Source: Roseateles sp. DAIF2 (GTDB taxonomy: Bacteria > Pseudomonadota > Gammaproteobacteria > Burkholderiales > Burkholderiaceae_C). Taken from it: a stretch of DNA of 64,000 nt. Every line of letters starts with the position of its first letter. The stretch's first letter is position 1. The notes under the pieces were generated by a model. The model was not told the origin of the DNA. It made no database searches and saw nothing but the letters and a program-made list of their open reading frames with translations. Made by a program: the position numbers and the translations under genes. The DNA is taken from NCBI RefSeq assembly GCF_015624425.1, contig NZ_CP049919.1, positions 5,146,001 through 5,210,000 on the forward strand, written 5' to 3'. Of the stretch, positions 25,726-34,135 are shown one piece after another.

Positions 25726-27054
25726 ATGTCCGCCCGCATCCCAAGCCCGCACGAAACCGCCGCCGATCCGCCCGCCTTCGCGCGCGCGCCGATCCCGGTC
25801 GTGGTCCAGCAGCATGCCGACGATGCGGCGCATCTGCGCCATCTGCGCTCGCTGCTGCTGCGCGCGCCGCATGTGAAGCTGCTGCACCTGGCGCGGCTGG
25901 ACGAGCGCATCGAGGCCCATCTCGATGGCCTGGCCGTCGCCGGTCCCTATGGCCTGGCGCGCGCCGAGGCGGCGCTGGAGCGCCTGGGCTGCGGCGAGGT
26001 CTTCACCGCCGCGGTCTGCGCGCTGCAGGAGCGCGACGAGGCGGCGCTGCAGCGGCTGCTGGCCCTGGTGCCGGTGGCGCCGGCCGCGCGACGCGGCCTG
26101 TTGTCGGCGCTGGCCTGGACCACGCCGGCCCTGCTGCGCGATCGGGTGCGCGAGCTGCTGGCCGCGCCCCAGCCCTGGCAGCGCGCGCTGGGCCTGGAGG
26201 CTTGCCGGCTGCACCGCGTCGATCCCGGCGCGCCGCTGCTGAGCGCCCTGCATGACGCCGACCCGGCGCCGCGCGCCGCCGCACTGCGGGCCGCGGGCGA
26301 GCTGGGCCGACTGGACCTGCTGCCGCCGGTGCTGGAGGCGCTGGACAGCGGCGATGCCGCGCTCGCGCCGGTCGCGGCGCGCGCCGCCTGCCTGCTCGGC
26401 GACCGCGGCGCCGCGCTGCGCGCCGTGCAGCTCGCCGCCTTCGCCGGCCCGCAGCCGATCGACGAGCTGCGCAGCCTGGCCCTCGCGCTGTTGGACGGCG
26501 ACGAGGCACGGGCCGCGCTGCGAACCCTGGAGCACGACCCAGCCTCCCGGCGCGAGCTGATCCGCTGCCATGGCTGGCTGGGCGATGTGCGCAGCGTACC
26601 CTGGCTGCTCGAACGCCTGCATGATGATGAGCCACAGCTGGCGCGCCTGCTCGGCGAGGCCTTCTCCCTGATCACCGGCGCCGACCTGGCCGCGCTGGAT
26701 CTGGAGCACAAGCCACCGGAGGAGACCATGGCCGGCCCCAACGACGACCCGGCCGACGAGGAGGTCGCGCTCGATGCCGACGAGGACCTGCCCTGGCCCG
26801 ATGTCGAGCGCGTCGCTCATTGGTGGCGCAGCGTCGGTGCGACGAGCCTGCCGGCCGCGCCGCGCCTCTTCGTCGGCGCCCCGCCCGACGAGCCGCAGGG
26901 CTGGCGGGTGCTGCGCGAGGGCACGCAGCGCCAGCGCGCGCTCGCGGCGCAATGGCTGGTGCTGCGGCGGCCCGGCCGGCCGCTGTTCCCGATCGCCGCG
27001 CCGGCCTGGCGGCAGCGGCGCCTGCTGCAGCAGCAGCCACAGGAGGGGGCCTGA
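25726..27054 (+). CDS. T6SS-associated TIGR02270 family protein (HEAT-like repeats)
   Basis: This 442-residue protein starts MSARIPSPHETAADPP and has the family N-terminus PIPVVVQQHADDAAHLRHLRSLLLRAPHVKLLHLARLDERIEAHLDGLAVAG. The middle consists of HEAT-like helical repeats rich in Ala/Leu (DADPAPRAAALRAAGELGRLDLLPPVLEAL and similar). The C-terminus contains GDVRSVPWLLERLHDDEPQLARLLGEAFSLITGADL and a conserved-looking acidic stretch ending in VERVAHWW. TIGR02270 proteins recur in T6SS clusters but have no assigned role. The frame is open upstream to 25474, but that would run through motif copy D and the divergent promoter, so ATG 25726 is preferred. Its stop overlaps the next small ORF. Confidence 0.82.
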   Translation: MSARIPSPHETAADPPAFARAPIPVVVQQHADDAAHLRHLRSLLLRAPHVKLLHLARLDERIEAHLDGLAVAGPYGLARAEAALERLGCGEVFTAAVCALQERDEAALQRLLALVPVAPAARRGLLSALAWTTPALLRDRVRELLAAPQPWQRALGLEACRLHRVDPGAPLLSALHDADPAPRAAALRAAGELGRLDLLPPVLEALDSGDAALAPVAARAACLLGDRGAALRAVQLAAFAGPQPIDELRSLALALLDGDEARAALRTLEHDPASRRELIRCHGWLGDVRSVPWLLERLHDDEPQLARLLGEAFSLITGADLAALDLEHKPPEETMAGPNDDPADEEVALDADEDLPWPDVERVAHWWRSVGATSLPAAPRLFVGAPPDEPQGWRVLREGTQRQRALAAQWLVLRRPGRPLFPIAAPAWRQRRLLQQQPQEGA

Positions 27055-27221
27055 TGAACCCGCGCTGGCTGTTCCCGCTGCTGGCCCTGGCCTTCCTCGT
27101 CGCGGCGCTGCTGCGCGCCGGGCGCCGACGCCGGCTCGATCCGGCGGTGCGCGCCTGGGGCCTGCTGGCGCTGGTCTTCGGCGCGGTGTCGGCCTGGCTG
27201 CATGGCGGCGCGGCGACATGA
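27054..27221 (+). CDS. Small two-pass membrane protein (55 residues)
   Basis: ATG 27054 overlaps the stop of the TIGR02270 gene (TGATG). The product is two hydrophobic helices (WLFPLLALAFLVAALLRAG and AWGLLALVFGAVSAWLHGG) joined by a basic loop RRRRLDP. The stop overlaps the start of motif copy E. Coupled translation and a clear membrane topology support it as real, although it is short and no family is recognised. It would be an inner-membrane accessory protein, possibly anchoring its HEAT-repeat neighbour. Confidence 0.6.
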   Translation: MNPRWLFPLLALAFLVAALLRAGRRRRLDPAVRAWGLLALVFGAVSAWLHGGAAT

Positions 27222-27239
27222 TGACTTTCGTTCATTGAA
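27220..27239 (+). promoter_or_regulatory. T6SS upstream motif, copy E (before tagH)
   Basis: GATGACTTTCG followed by TTCATTGAAG. The nonamer is at 27222-27230, 69 nt before the tagH ATG. The 16-nt core TGACTTTCGTTCATTG is identical to copy C before ppkA. Confidence 0.6.
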
Positions 27240-27290
27240 GCAAAACGCCCAAGACGCGACGATGCCAAGGCTTATCGAAGCAGCCCCATC

Positions 27291-28874
27291 ATGCCTCTCA
27301 TCCTGCGCGCGGTTTCGCTGAACGACCTGCCCCTGACGCAGCCCATCACGGCGCTGTTCGACGCGCAGGGCGGCACCATCGGCCGGGCCGATCACAACAC
27401 CCTGGCCCTGCCCGATCCGGAGCGCCATATCTCGCGCCAGCAAGCCGAGATCCGCGCCGGCGCCTCCGGCTTCCTGATCTGCAATGTCGGCAGCGCGAAT
27501 CCGATCACGGTGCGCGGCCAGCCGCTGCCGCAGGGCCAGACCATGCCGCTGGCCCATCGAGACGAGGTGCGCATCGGCGGCTATCTGCTGGAGGTGATCG
27601 ACAACGCGGCCGGCGCCGCCGAAGGGGCCACCGTGGTGCAGCGCGCGCCCGAGACCCCGACCCGGCCGGCCGTGGCCGCCGCGCGGCCGGCCGCCGTCAT
27701 CGATCCCTTTGCCGATCCCCTGTCAGATCCGTTCGCGATCCTGTCGCGCCCGAGCACCGCCGCGCCGCCGCCATCGGTCTCGGCACCGCCGGCCCCGGCC
27801 TTCGCGCGCCTGCCGGACGACTTCGATCCCTTCGCGCCGCCACCGCCGCCGCCCGCCTTGCCACCCGCGCTGCCGCCGGCCGCGAGCATGGCGCCGCCGG
27901 CCGCCGTCGACGCCTTCGCCGACCTGATGCCCAGCGAGAACCGCAGCTCGCTGGACGATCTGTTCGGCCTGCCGCAGACGGGCGCCCAGGATCCGCTGGC
28001 CGACTTCATGGCCGGCGCCGCGACGACCCGCGGCACGCCGTCTGACGGTCTGTCCACCGACCCGCTGGCCCTGTTCGATGCGGCGCCCAGCACCGTGCCG
28101 CGTGCCTCGGCCACCCTCGCACCGGAGGCGGCCGCCCTGCACGACCACACACCGGTGCTGGCCTCGGCCTTCAACCCGCCGCCGCTGCGCCAGCCGGCTC
28201 CGCCGCCGCCACCGCGCCCCGAACCCGCGCCGATTGCCGCACCGCGCGCGATGGCCGCGGCGGGCGACGCTGCGCTCTGGGCCGCCTTCTGCGAGGGCGC
28301 CGGCATCCGCCCCGATCCGGCGCAGCAGGGCGGCACGACGCCAGAGCAGATGCGCCTGGTCGGCGAGCTGCTGCGCACGGCGGTCGACGGCGCGCTGCAG
28401 ATGATGGCGGTGCGCGCCGCCACCAAGCATGAGCTGCGCGCCCAGGTCACGATGATCCGCGCGCGCGACAACAACCCGCTGAAGTTCTCGCCCGACGCCC
28501 AGTCGGCGCTGGAGCAGCTGCTGCAGCCGCCGGTGCGCGGCTTCCTGCCCGGCGCTGCCGCGATGAACGACGCAATGCAGGACCTGGTCGGCCACACCAT
28601 CGGCACCATGGCCGGCACCCGCGCCGCGCTGGAGGGCGTGCTGGGGCGCTTCCGCCCCGAGGTGCTGGAAGCCAAGCTGGCCGGCCGCTCGATGCTGGAC
28701 AGCGTGCTGCCGCTGAACCGCAAGGCCAAGCTGTGGGACCTGTACCTGCAGCATTACGAGGCCATCCGCGAGGAGGCGCAGGAGGAATTCCACACCCTGT
28801 TCGGCAAGGCCTTCCTGGAGGCCTACGAAGAGCAGCTGGAGCGGCTGCGCCAACGCAAGAGCGCGGCGGCTTGA
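27291..28874 (+). CDS. tagH: T6SS FHA-domain protein TagH (Fha)
   Basis: The 527-residue protein begins with an FHA domain (about residues 25-100: GGTIGRADHNTLALPDPERHISRQQAEIRA, FLICNVGSANPITVRG), which binds phosphothreonine. A long Pro/Ala-rich linker (about 120-330) follows, then the TagH C-terminal helical domain (LVGELLRTAVDGALQMMAVRAATKHELRAQVT, NNPLKFSPDAQSALEQLLQP, AKLWDLYLQHYEAIREEAQEEFHTLFGKAFLEAYEEQ). It is the expected substrate of PpkA and PppA and promotes T6SS assembly. A possible Thr target in the FHA/linker region cannot be singled out by eye. Confidence 0.94.
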   Translation: MPLILRAVSLNDLPLTQPITALFDAQGGTIGRADHNTLALPDPERHISRQQAEIRAGASGFLICNVGSANPITVRGQPLPQGQTMPLAHRDEVRIGGYLLEVIDNAAGAAEGATVVQRAPETPTRPAVAAARPAAVIDPFADPLSDPFAILSRPSTAAPPPSVSAPPAPAFARLPDDFDPFAPPPPPPALPPALPPAASMAPPAAVDAFADLMPSENRSSLDDLFGLPQTGAQDPLADFMAGAATTRGTPSDGLSTDPLALFDAAPSTVPRASATLAPEAAALHDHTPVLASAFNPPPLRQPAPPPPPRPEPAPIAAPRAMAAAGDAALWAAFCEGAGIRPDPAQQGGTTPEQMRLVGELLRTAVDGALQMMAVRAATKHELRAQVTMIRARDNNPLKFSPDAQSALEQLLQPPVRGFLPGAAAMNDAMQDLVGHTIGTMAGTRAALEGVLGRFRPEVLEAKLAGRSMLDSVLPLNRKAKLWDLYLQHYEAIREEAQEEFHTLFGKAFLEAYEEQLERLRQRKSAAA

Positions 28875-28953
28875 AAGTGGACCACCCCCTACCGGCTCGC
28901 CCGTGGGACCGGCGGAGCCGGACCCCAGGGCGTCGCCGGTTCGGAGATACCCC

Positions 28954-28971
28954 CGAGTCGCGGACATTGAG
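28954..28971 (+). promoter_or_regulatory. Degenerate copy F of the T6SS motif (before pppA)
   Basis: CGAGTCGCGGACATTGAG matches copy D (TGACTTTCGGACATTGCG) in its second half exactly (CGGACATTG) but only partly in the first. It is 38 nt before the TTG start of pppA. It may be chance or a weakened site. Confidence 0.3.
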
Positions 28972-28991
28972 AAGCCGCATGGAGATTTGAG

Positions 28992-29789
28992 TTGCAGGCA
29001 CCCGCCACCCTGTTGAACATCCGCGTCGCCGCCTGCAGCGAGCGCGGAGCACGCGCCGTCAATGAGGACGCGATCGCCGCCCATCCCTGCGGCCCCGGCT
29101 GGTATGCCGTGCTGGCCGACGGGGCCGGCGGGCATCGGCATGGCGCCGAGGCCTCGCGCCGCGCGGTCAGCCGCATGCAGACCAGCCTGGGCGATGCCAC
29201 CCTGCCCTGGCATGCCGACCTGCTGACCCTGGCCGTCATGAGCGCTCACGACGAGGTACGCCGCGGCCAGAACCTGGAGGACGAACACGACCGCATGCAC
29301 ACCACGGTGGTGGCGCTGTGCGTCGATGCGCGGCGTGGCTTCGCGCTGTGGACCCATGTCGGCGACTCGCGCCTGTACCGGCTGCGCCATGGCGCGATCG
29401 ACACGATCACGCGCGACGACAGCCTGGTGCAGCGCCTGCTCGACGCCGGCATGCTGACGCCGGCCCAGGCGCTGGAGCATCCGCACAAGAACCAGCTGGT
29501 CGCGGCCCTGGGCATCGACGACGCGCTGGAGCCGCATACCGCCGCGCCGCAGCGCCTGGAGGACGGCGACGCCTTCCTGCTGTGCAGCGACGGCTGGTGG
29601 GGCAGCGTCGGCGACCCGCAGATCGTGGCCAGCCTGCTGGAGGCCGAGTCGCCGGAGCAATGGCTGGATTCGATGCGCGCCACCATCGAGGCGCGCGGCC
29701 TGCCGAACCAGGACAACTTCAGCGCGATCGCGCTATGGGTCGGCGACCCGGCGGAAACGACCCGGGTGATGGACCTGCAGCCGGACTGA
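28992..29789 (+). CDS. pppA: T6SS protein phosphatase PppA (PP2C family)
   Basis: This 265-residue PP2C/Stp1-type phosphatase has the metal-site motif VLADGAGGHRHGAEASRRAV, the LWTHVGDSRLYRLR block, LLCSDGWWGSV and the C-terminal NQDNFSAIALWVG Asp-Asn motif. It removes the phosphate that PpkA places on the FHA protein and so shuts the system down. Translation probably starts at TTG 28992, which has GGAG eight bases upstream; no ATG is available. It is convergent with tagF (21 nt apart) and no terminator was seen between them. Confidence 0.93.
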   Translation: MQAPATLLNIRVAACSERGARAVNEDAIAAHPCGPGWYAVLADGAGGHRHGAEASRRAVSRMQTSLGDATLPWHADLLTLAVMSAHDEVRRGQNLEDEHDRMHTTVVALCVDARRGFALWTHVGDSRLYRLRHGAIDTITRDDSLVQRLLDAGMLTPAQALEHPHKNQLVAALGIDDALEPHTAAPQRLEDGDAFLLCSDGWWGSVGDPQIVASLLEAESPEQWLDSMRATIEARGLPNQDNFSAIALWVGDPAETTRVMDLQPD

Positions 29790-29810
29790 ATCCGGCCGCC
29801 ATTCCTTTGT

Positions 29811-30551
29811 TCAGACGGCGGGGCCGCGCAGCAGGGCCGCGAACTCGCCGCTCGACGGCAGGCCCGGCCCCCAGCGCAGCTCGCCGGGCACGCCGCCCGC
29901 CTCGGTGCGCGGCCACCACAGCGAGCAGCCGGCCAGGCGCTCCAGCAGCTCGCCGGCCGCCAGCTGCGGCAGCCAGGTCGAGGCCGGCGCGGATTCCGGC
30001 AGCAGCGCGCGCTGCCAGGGATTCGTGGCGCTCATCGGCTGCGGCGGCGCGGCGGCGGGCAGCGGCCAGGCCGGCGCGGCCGCCAGCGTCCGCTCGAAGC
30101 CCTCGACGCTGGCATCGTCCTCCAGGGTCGCCAGCGCGGCCCGCGCCAGGGCGGCATACCAGTCGTCCAGATGCTCCAGCCCCGCCAGGTCCAGCGGCGG
30201 CAGGCTCCGCGACTGGGCGACCAGCAGCGGGAAATAGCGCCCGACCTTGTCGCAGCTGGGCATCAGCACGCCAAACCACCAGCGCATGTCGACCACGCCC
30301 GGCGCCCAGGCGAAGCGCAGCACCGGCGCGGTCAGGTAGGACTCGAGCCAGCGCGGCCCCAGCACGCCGGGCAGCTCATGCATCAGGGTCGCCAGCCAGG
30401 CATCGCTGTGCTTCACCCAATGCGCGGGCAGGCGGCGCTGCGCAAAGTCGCCCAGAGAGGACAGCTTGCCGTACCAGCCCGGCGCGCCCTCGCCGGCGGC
30501 CGCCGGGCTCGCGGCCGGCGCGGTGAGGCTCGTCGTCGTGCTGCCGTTCAT
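29811..30551 (-). CDS. tagF: T6SS accessory/repressor protein TagF
   Basis: The 246-residue protein shows the TagF/ImpM signature GWYGKLSSLGDFAQRRLPAHWVKHSDAWLATLMHELPGVLGPRWLESYLTAPVLRFAWAPG and FGVLMPSCDKVGRYFPLLVAQ. In Pseudomonas TagF is a post-translational repressor that acts through the FHA protein, parallel to PppA. ATG 30551 overlaps the tssM stop (ATGA), so it is coupled to the membrane-complex operon. The frame extends further upstream inside tssM without meaning. Here TagF is a stand-alone protein, not fused to PppA as in some species. Confidence 0.93.
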   Translation of the reverse strand: MNGSTTTSLTAPAASPAAAGEGAPGWYGKLSSLGDFAQRRLPAHWVKHSDAWLATLMHELPGVLGPRWLESYLTAPVLRFAWAPGVVDMRWWFGVLMPSCDKVGRYFPLLVAQSRSLPPLDLAGLEHLDDWYAALARAALATLEDDASVEGFERTLAAAPAWPLPAAAPPQPMSATNPWQRALLPESAPASTWLPQLAAGELLERLAGCSLWWPRTEAGGVPGELRWGPGLPSSGEFAALLRGPAV

Positions 30552-33500
30552 AGGCCGGCGGGGCAGGCGAACTCGTTGAGTTCGCGCAGCCGGAAGGGGT
30601 TGCGCACGCTGCTGGCGGTGACCTCGAACACGGCCTTGCGGCCGTCGATGTCGAAGCTGGCGCGGAAGCGCTCGGGCGCGCTGGTCGGCTCGATGCGCAC
30701 GCGGTCGAACAGGCGGAACAGCGCCCAGGGTCCGTCGTTGACCAGGCCCGAGGGTCCGCTGGCGCTGGGCGGGCTGACCTGCACCCGCACCTGCGAGCTG
30801 CCGCGCGGGCCTGGCCATTGCACCGACATCGGGATCTGCGGGCCATGGGCATAGCGCACGATCTGGCCGTCGACATCGAGGATGAACTGGGCGATCGAGG
30901 AATCCATCTCGACCGGCTTGAAGTCCAGCCGCAGCGAGGGCGTGTTGCTGCCGGGGAAGAAGGTCTCCTTGATCGCCGCGGCGCGCTGGAACTGCGGCAG
31001 GGTGCCGGCGTCGGCGCCCAACGGCATGCCTTCGACCGCGCGGAAGCGCCAGGGCCGGGTGGCGGTGTCCACATAGGGCGCGAGCTTCTGCTGGAACAGC
31101 TGGTCGATCTTGCCGCCGGGGCCGAACAGCAGCGCGAAATCGGCCTGGGTGGCGTCGCGCGTCGCGTTGCGGTCCAGCGGGTAGCGGCCGGCCACCGCCT
31201 GCTGGCAGAACTCGCCCACCTGGGAGCGCACCTCCTGGCCCAGGTTCTGCCGCATCAGGCCCTGCGAGACCTGGGCGCTGCTTTGCGACAGGTTGTCCAG
31301 CATCGAGCGCAGCGGCTGCGGCATGCGCGCCGCCTCGGCCTTGACCCGGTTCGGCACCGGCGAGGCCGGCGGCGCCGAGCCGCCCTTCAGCGCGGTCTCC
31401 ACCGCGTTCAGCAGCAGATTCACCTCGCCGATCAGCGCCAGCGTGTCGTCCAGCGGCGCCTTGCTGCCGCCCTGCGGCATGCTGACCAGCTGGCGCAGCC
31501 CGGCGAAGCGGTCGTCGACGATGCTCTCGATGCGCGGCGCCTGGCTGACCGGCGCCGCGCCCTTGCCGGACAGCAGATTGGCCAGCTTGTCGCGCGACTG
31601 CTTCACGACATCGGTGGCGCGCTGCTCGGCGTTCTCCAGGGTCGAGCCGCCCGAGGCCAGGGTGGTCTCGCGCGAGATCGCGCGCAGCAGCGGCGGCAGC
31701 GGGCTGTCCGGCGCCGACAGCAGGCGCGACATCTGCACCGACTGCGAGAGATTGCCCATCGGCAGCAGGCGCAGGTCGCCGATGAAGGCATCCCAGGCCG
31801 CCGCGTAGTCGTTCAGGTAGAGCCGGCGCACATCGTCGACCAGCGGACCCTCGGCGCGCACCAGCGCGGCCGGGTCCTTGGGCGCATCGGCCACGCCCAG
31901 CACCCAGGGCTGCTCCTTGGACAGCGCCTGCGCGACCTGGCCCACCTCGCCCTGGAAGCCGCGCAGATAGCCGTCGCGCGAGTACAGGCCCGGCACGCCC
32001 TGGGTCAGCGGCGCGCCGCTGGCGCGGGTGAACACCAGCGCGGCGTTGTGGCCGGCAGCGCGCACCACGGTGAACTCGGGGAACTCGCTGCCCAGGCCCT
32101 GGGCGCGCAACCGGCTGTAGATGCGCTGCGGCAGCGGCAGGGTCGCCAGCTGGGTGCGGGTGGCCTGCAGCAGGGTCTTGTCCTCGGGCAGCGGCGAGGT
32201 CATGCCGCCCTGGGTCAGCAAGGCCTCAAGATGGCGGCCCAGCTGCTCGCGCTGCTCGGGCGTCAGCTCGCGGCGCGTGACCTGCCAGTCGACCTCGACA
32301 TGCTGCTTCAGCGCCGCCGCGTCGAAATGCGCCGGGTCGTGCAGCATCACATAGGCCTTGAGCGCCTCGTACAGGGTCTCGGGCGTGGCCGCGCCCTGGC
32401 GCAGCTGCTCCTCGATGCGCAGCGCCAGGCGCGGCAGCAGCGCGTCGCCCAGCATGCGCTGGTAGGCCGCTCGCGCCGCGCTGTCGAGCTTGCGGCCCTG
32501 GAACAGGCCGAAGCCCAGCGACCAGGGCACGCTGTCCTGCGCGCCGGCCAGCGCGCGGGTGGCCTCCAGCGCCGGCACGATCGGCAGCAGGTCGGGGCTG
32601 GCGCGATTGGGCGTCGACTGCAGCAGCTCGCGCACCTGCTCGGTCCGCTGCGCCACCTCGGCCACATAGTCGCGGTTGTTCACATAACTGATGCCCCAGG
32701 CCGTCGCCAGGCCCAGGCCCAACAGCGCCAGGCCGGCATAGGCACCGCCCATCAGCAGGCCGCGCTGGCGCTCCCAGCGCCGGTTGGTACCGCCCAGCCC
32801 GGCCTCGGCGAACACCACCTCGCTGAGCAGGCGGTTGAGGAAATAGCTGCGGCCGCTGGCCTGGTTGGGCGCCAGCACCGCGTTCTCGAGCTGGTAGCTG
32901 CGCGCCACCGCGCCAAGCACGCGGTCGATCGGCGTGCCCTCCTGCGTGCCGCTGACAAAGTAGACGCCGCGCAGCAGCGGGTCGGCCTCGAAGGGCGAGG
33001 GCGCGAACACGCCCTCGACGAACTCCTGCAGCGCCTGGCGCAGGCCGCCGAACTGTGCCGGGAAGCCGTAGATGCGGGCGCGGCGCTGCGGGTCGCGCTC
33101 GGCCTGCAGCCGGTCGATCAGGCCATCCTGCAGGCGCTGCTCCAGCGCCGCGTACTCGGGCGCGAAGCCGGCCAGCGGCGTGCCGCCGGCGCGCGGGAAG
33201 GTGAAGCCCCAGGGTGTGGCGCGCTGCTCCTTGTCGACCGTCGCGAAATAGTCCATGAAGCCGGCCAGCAGGTCGGCCTTGGTCACCAGCAGGTAGATCG
33301 GGAAGCGAATGCCCAGGTCCTCGTGCAGCTCCTGCACGCGGGCGCGCACCGTGGCCGCATGCTGCTGGCGCTCGGCCGCGCTGCGCGCCAGCAGGTCCGA
33401 GACCGAGACCGTCACCAGCGCGCCGTTGACCGGCTGACGCGGCCGCGCGCGGCGCAGCATCTGCAGGAAGCCGCTCCAGGTGGCGCGGTCGGTACCGGGG

Positions 33501-34135
33501 TCGCTGTCCTGGGTCGTGAAGCGGCCGGCCGTGTCGATCAGCACCGCCTGGTCGGTGAACCACCAGTCGCAATGGCGGGTGCCGCCGACGCCGCGGATCG
33601 CATGCTCGCCCATCTGCTCGGCGAGCGGGAACTTCAGGCCGCTGTGGCGCAGCGCGGTGGTCTTGCCGGAGCCCGGCGCGCCGATGATCAGGTACCAGGG
33701 CAGCTCGTAGAGATAGCGCCCGCCCAGGCGCGCGGCCCAGCCGCGCAGGCGCCCGCCGGCGCCGGACAGGCCGCCGAAGCGTGCGCGCTGCAGGGTCGCC
33801 AGCGCCTGCTCGAAGCGCTCGCGCACCGCGGCCATGTCGGCGCTCTCGCGCGGCGCGGCGGCCGCGCCGGCGGCGGGCTGCAGCAGCTGGTTCACCACCG
33901 CGGCATTGCCGCGCTTGGCGCGCCAGCGGCCGATCGCGATCCAGACCACGGCGATGGTCAGCAGCAGGCCCAACGCGATCCAGCGCGCGGCGGCGCTCTC
34001 CAGCGGCCGCCAGGCGCCGATCGCCACCAGCGGCCCGACCACCCAGATCATCAGCGCCAGCGCCAGCAGCAGCACCGCCAGCAGCACCCAGCGGTTGAAG
34101 ATCCAGCCCAGCACGCGTTTGAACAGCGACATCAT
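30548..34135 (-). CDS. tssM: T6SS membrane complex ATPase-like protein TssM (IcmF)
   Basis: This 1195-residue protein has membrane helices at about 14-40 and 50-70, an ATP-binding domain with Walker A GAPGSGKT (152-159) and a WWFTDQAVLIDTAGRFTTQD Walker B-like block, a third helix near 445-470 (MGGAYAGLALLGLGLATAWGISYV), and a long periplasmic part with the IcmF-related and VgrG_IcmF C-terminal domains (ending FRLRELNEFACPAGL). It spans the inner membrane and periplasm, contacting TssJ and TssL. The intact P-loop suggests nucleotide use. It overlaps tssL (ATGA) and tagF. Confidence 0.97.
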   Translation of the reverse strand: MMSLFKRVLGWIFNRWVLLAVLLLALALMIWVVGPLVAIGAWRPLESAAARWIALGLLLTIAVVWIAIGRWRAKRGNAAVVNQLLQPAAGAAAAPRESADMAAVRERFEQALATLQRARFGGLSGAGGRLRGWAARLGGRYLYELPWYLIIGAPGSGKTTALRHSGLKFPLAEQMGEHAIRGVGGTRHCDWWFTDQAVLIDTAGRFTTQDSDPGTDRATWSGFLQMLRRARPRQPVNGALVTVSVSDLLARSAAERQQHAATVRARVQELHEDLGIRFPIYLLVTKADLLAGFMDYFATVDKEQRATPWGFTFPRAGGTPLAGFAPEYAALEQRLQDGLIDRLQAERDPQRRARIYGFPAQFGGLRQALQEFVEGVFAPSPFEADPLLRGVYFVSGTQEGTPIDRVLGAVARSYQLENAVLAPNQASGRSYFLNRLLSEVVFAEAGLGGTNRRWERQRGLLMGGAYAGLALLGLGLATAWGISYVNNRDYVAEVAQRTEQVRELLQSTPNRASPDLLPIVPALEATRALAGAQDSVPWSLGFGLFQGRKLDSAARAAYQRMLGDALLPRLALRIEEQLRQGAATPETLYEALKAYVMLHDPAHFDAAALKQHVEVDWQVTRRELTPEQREQLGRHLEALLTQGGMTSPLPEDKTLLQATRTQLATLPLPQRIYSRLRAQGLGSEFPEFTVVRAAGHNAALVFTRASGAPLTQGVPGLYSRDGYLRGFQGEVGQVAQALSKEQPWVLGVADAPKDPAALVRAEGPLVDDVRRLYLNDYAAAWDAFIGDLRLLPMGNLSQSVQMSRLLSAPDSPLPPLLRAISRETTLASGGSTLENAEQRATDVVKQSRDKLANLLSGKGAAPVSQAPRIESIVDDRFAGLRQLVSMPQGGSKAPLDDTLALIGEVNLLLNAVETALKGGSAPPASPVPNRVKAEAARMPQPLRSMLDNLSQSSAQVSQGLMRQNLGQEVRSQVGEFCQQAVAGRYPLDRNATRDATQADFALLFGPGGKIDQLFQQKLAPYVDTATRPWRFRAVEGMPLGADAGTLPQFQRAAAIKETFFPGSNTPSLRLDFKPVEMDSSIAQFILDVDGQIVRYAHGPQIPMSVQWPGPRGSSQVRVQVSPPSASGPSGLVNDGPWALFRLFDRVRIEPTSAPERFRASFDIDGRKAVFEVTASSVRNPFRLRELNEFACPAGL

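Noticed and set aside
26820..27053. A longer start for the small two-helix membrane protein
   Set aside because: The upstream part overlaps the TIGR02270 gene in another frame and is Arg/Ala-rich. ATG 27054 at the TGATG overlap is the natural start.
812..27239. Reading the TGACTTTCG motif as a sigma-54 promoter
   Set aside because: The spacing between TGAC and TTGC is two bases too long and the essential GG is absent in all copies.
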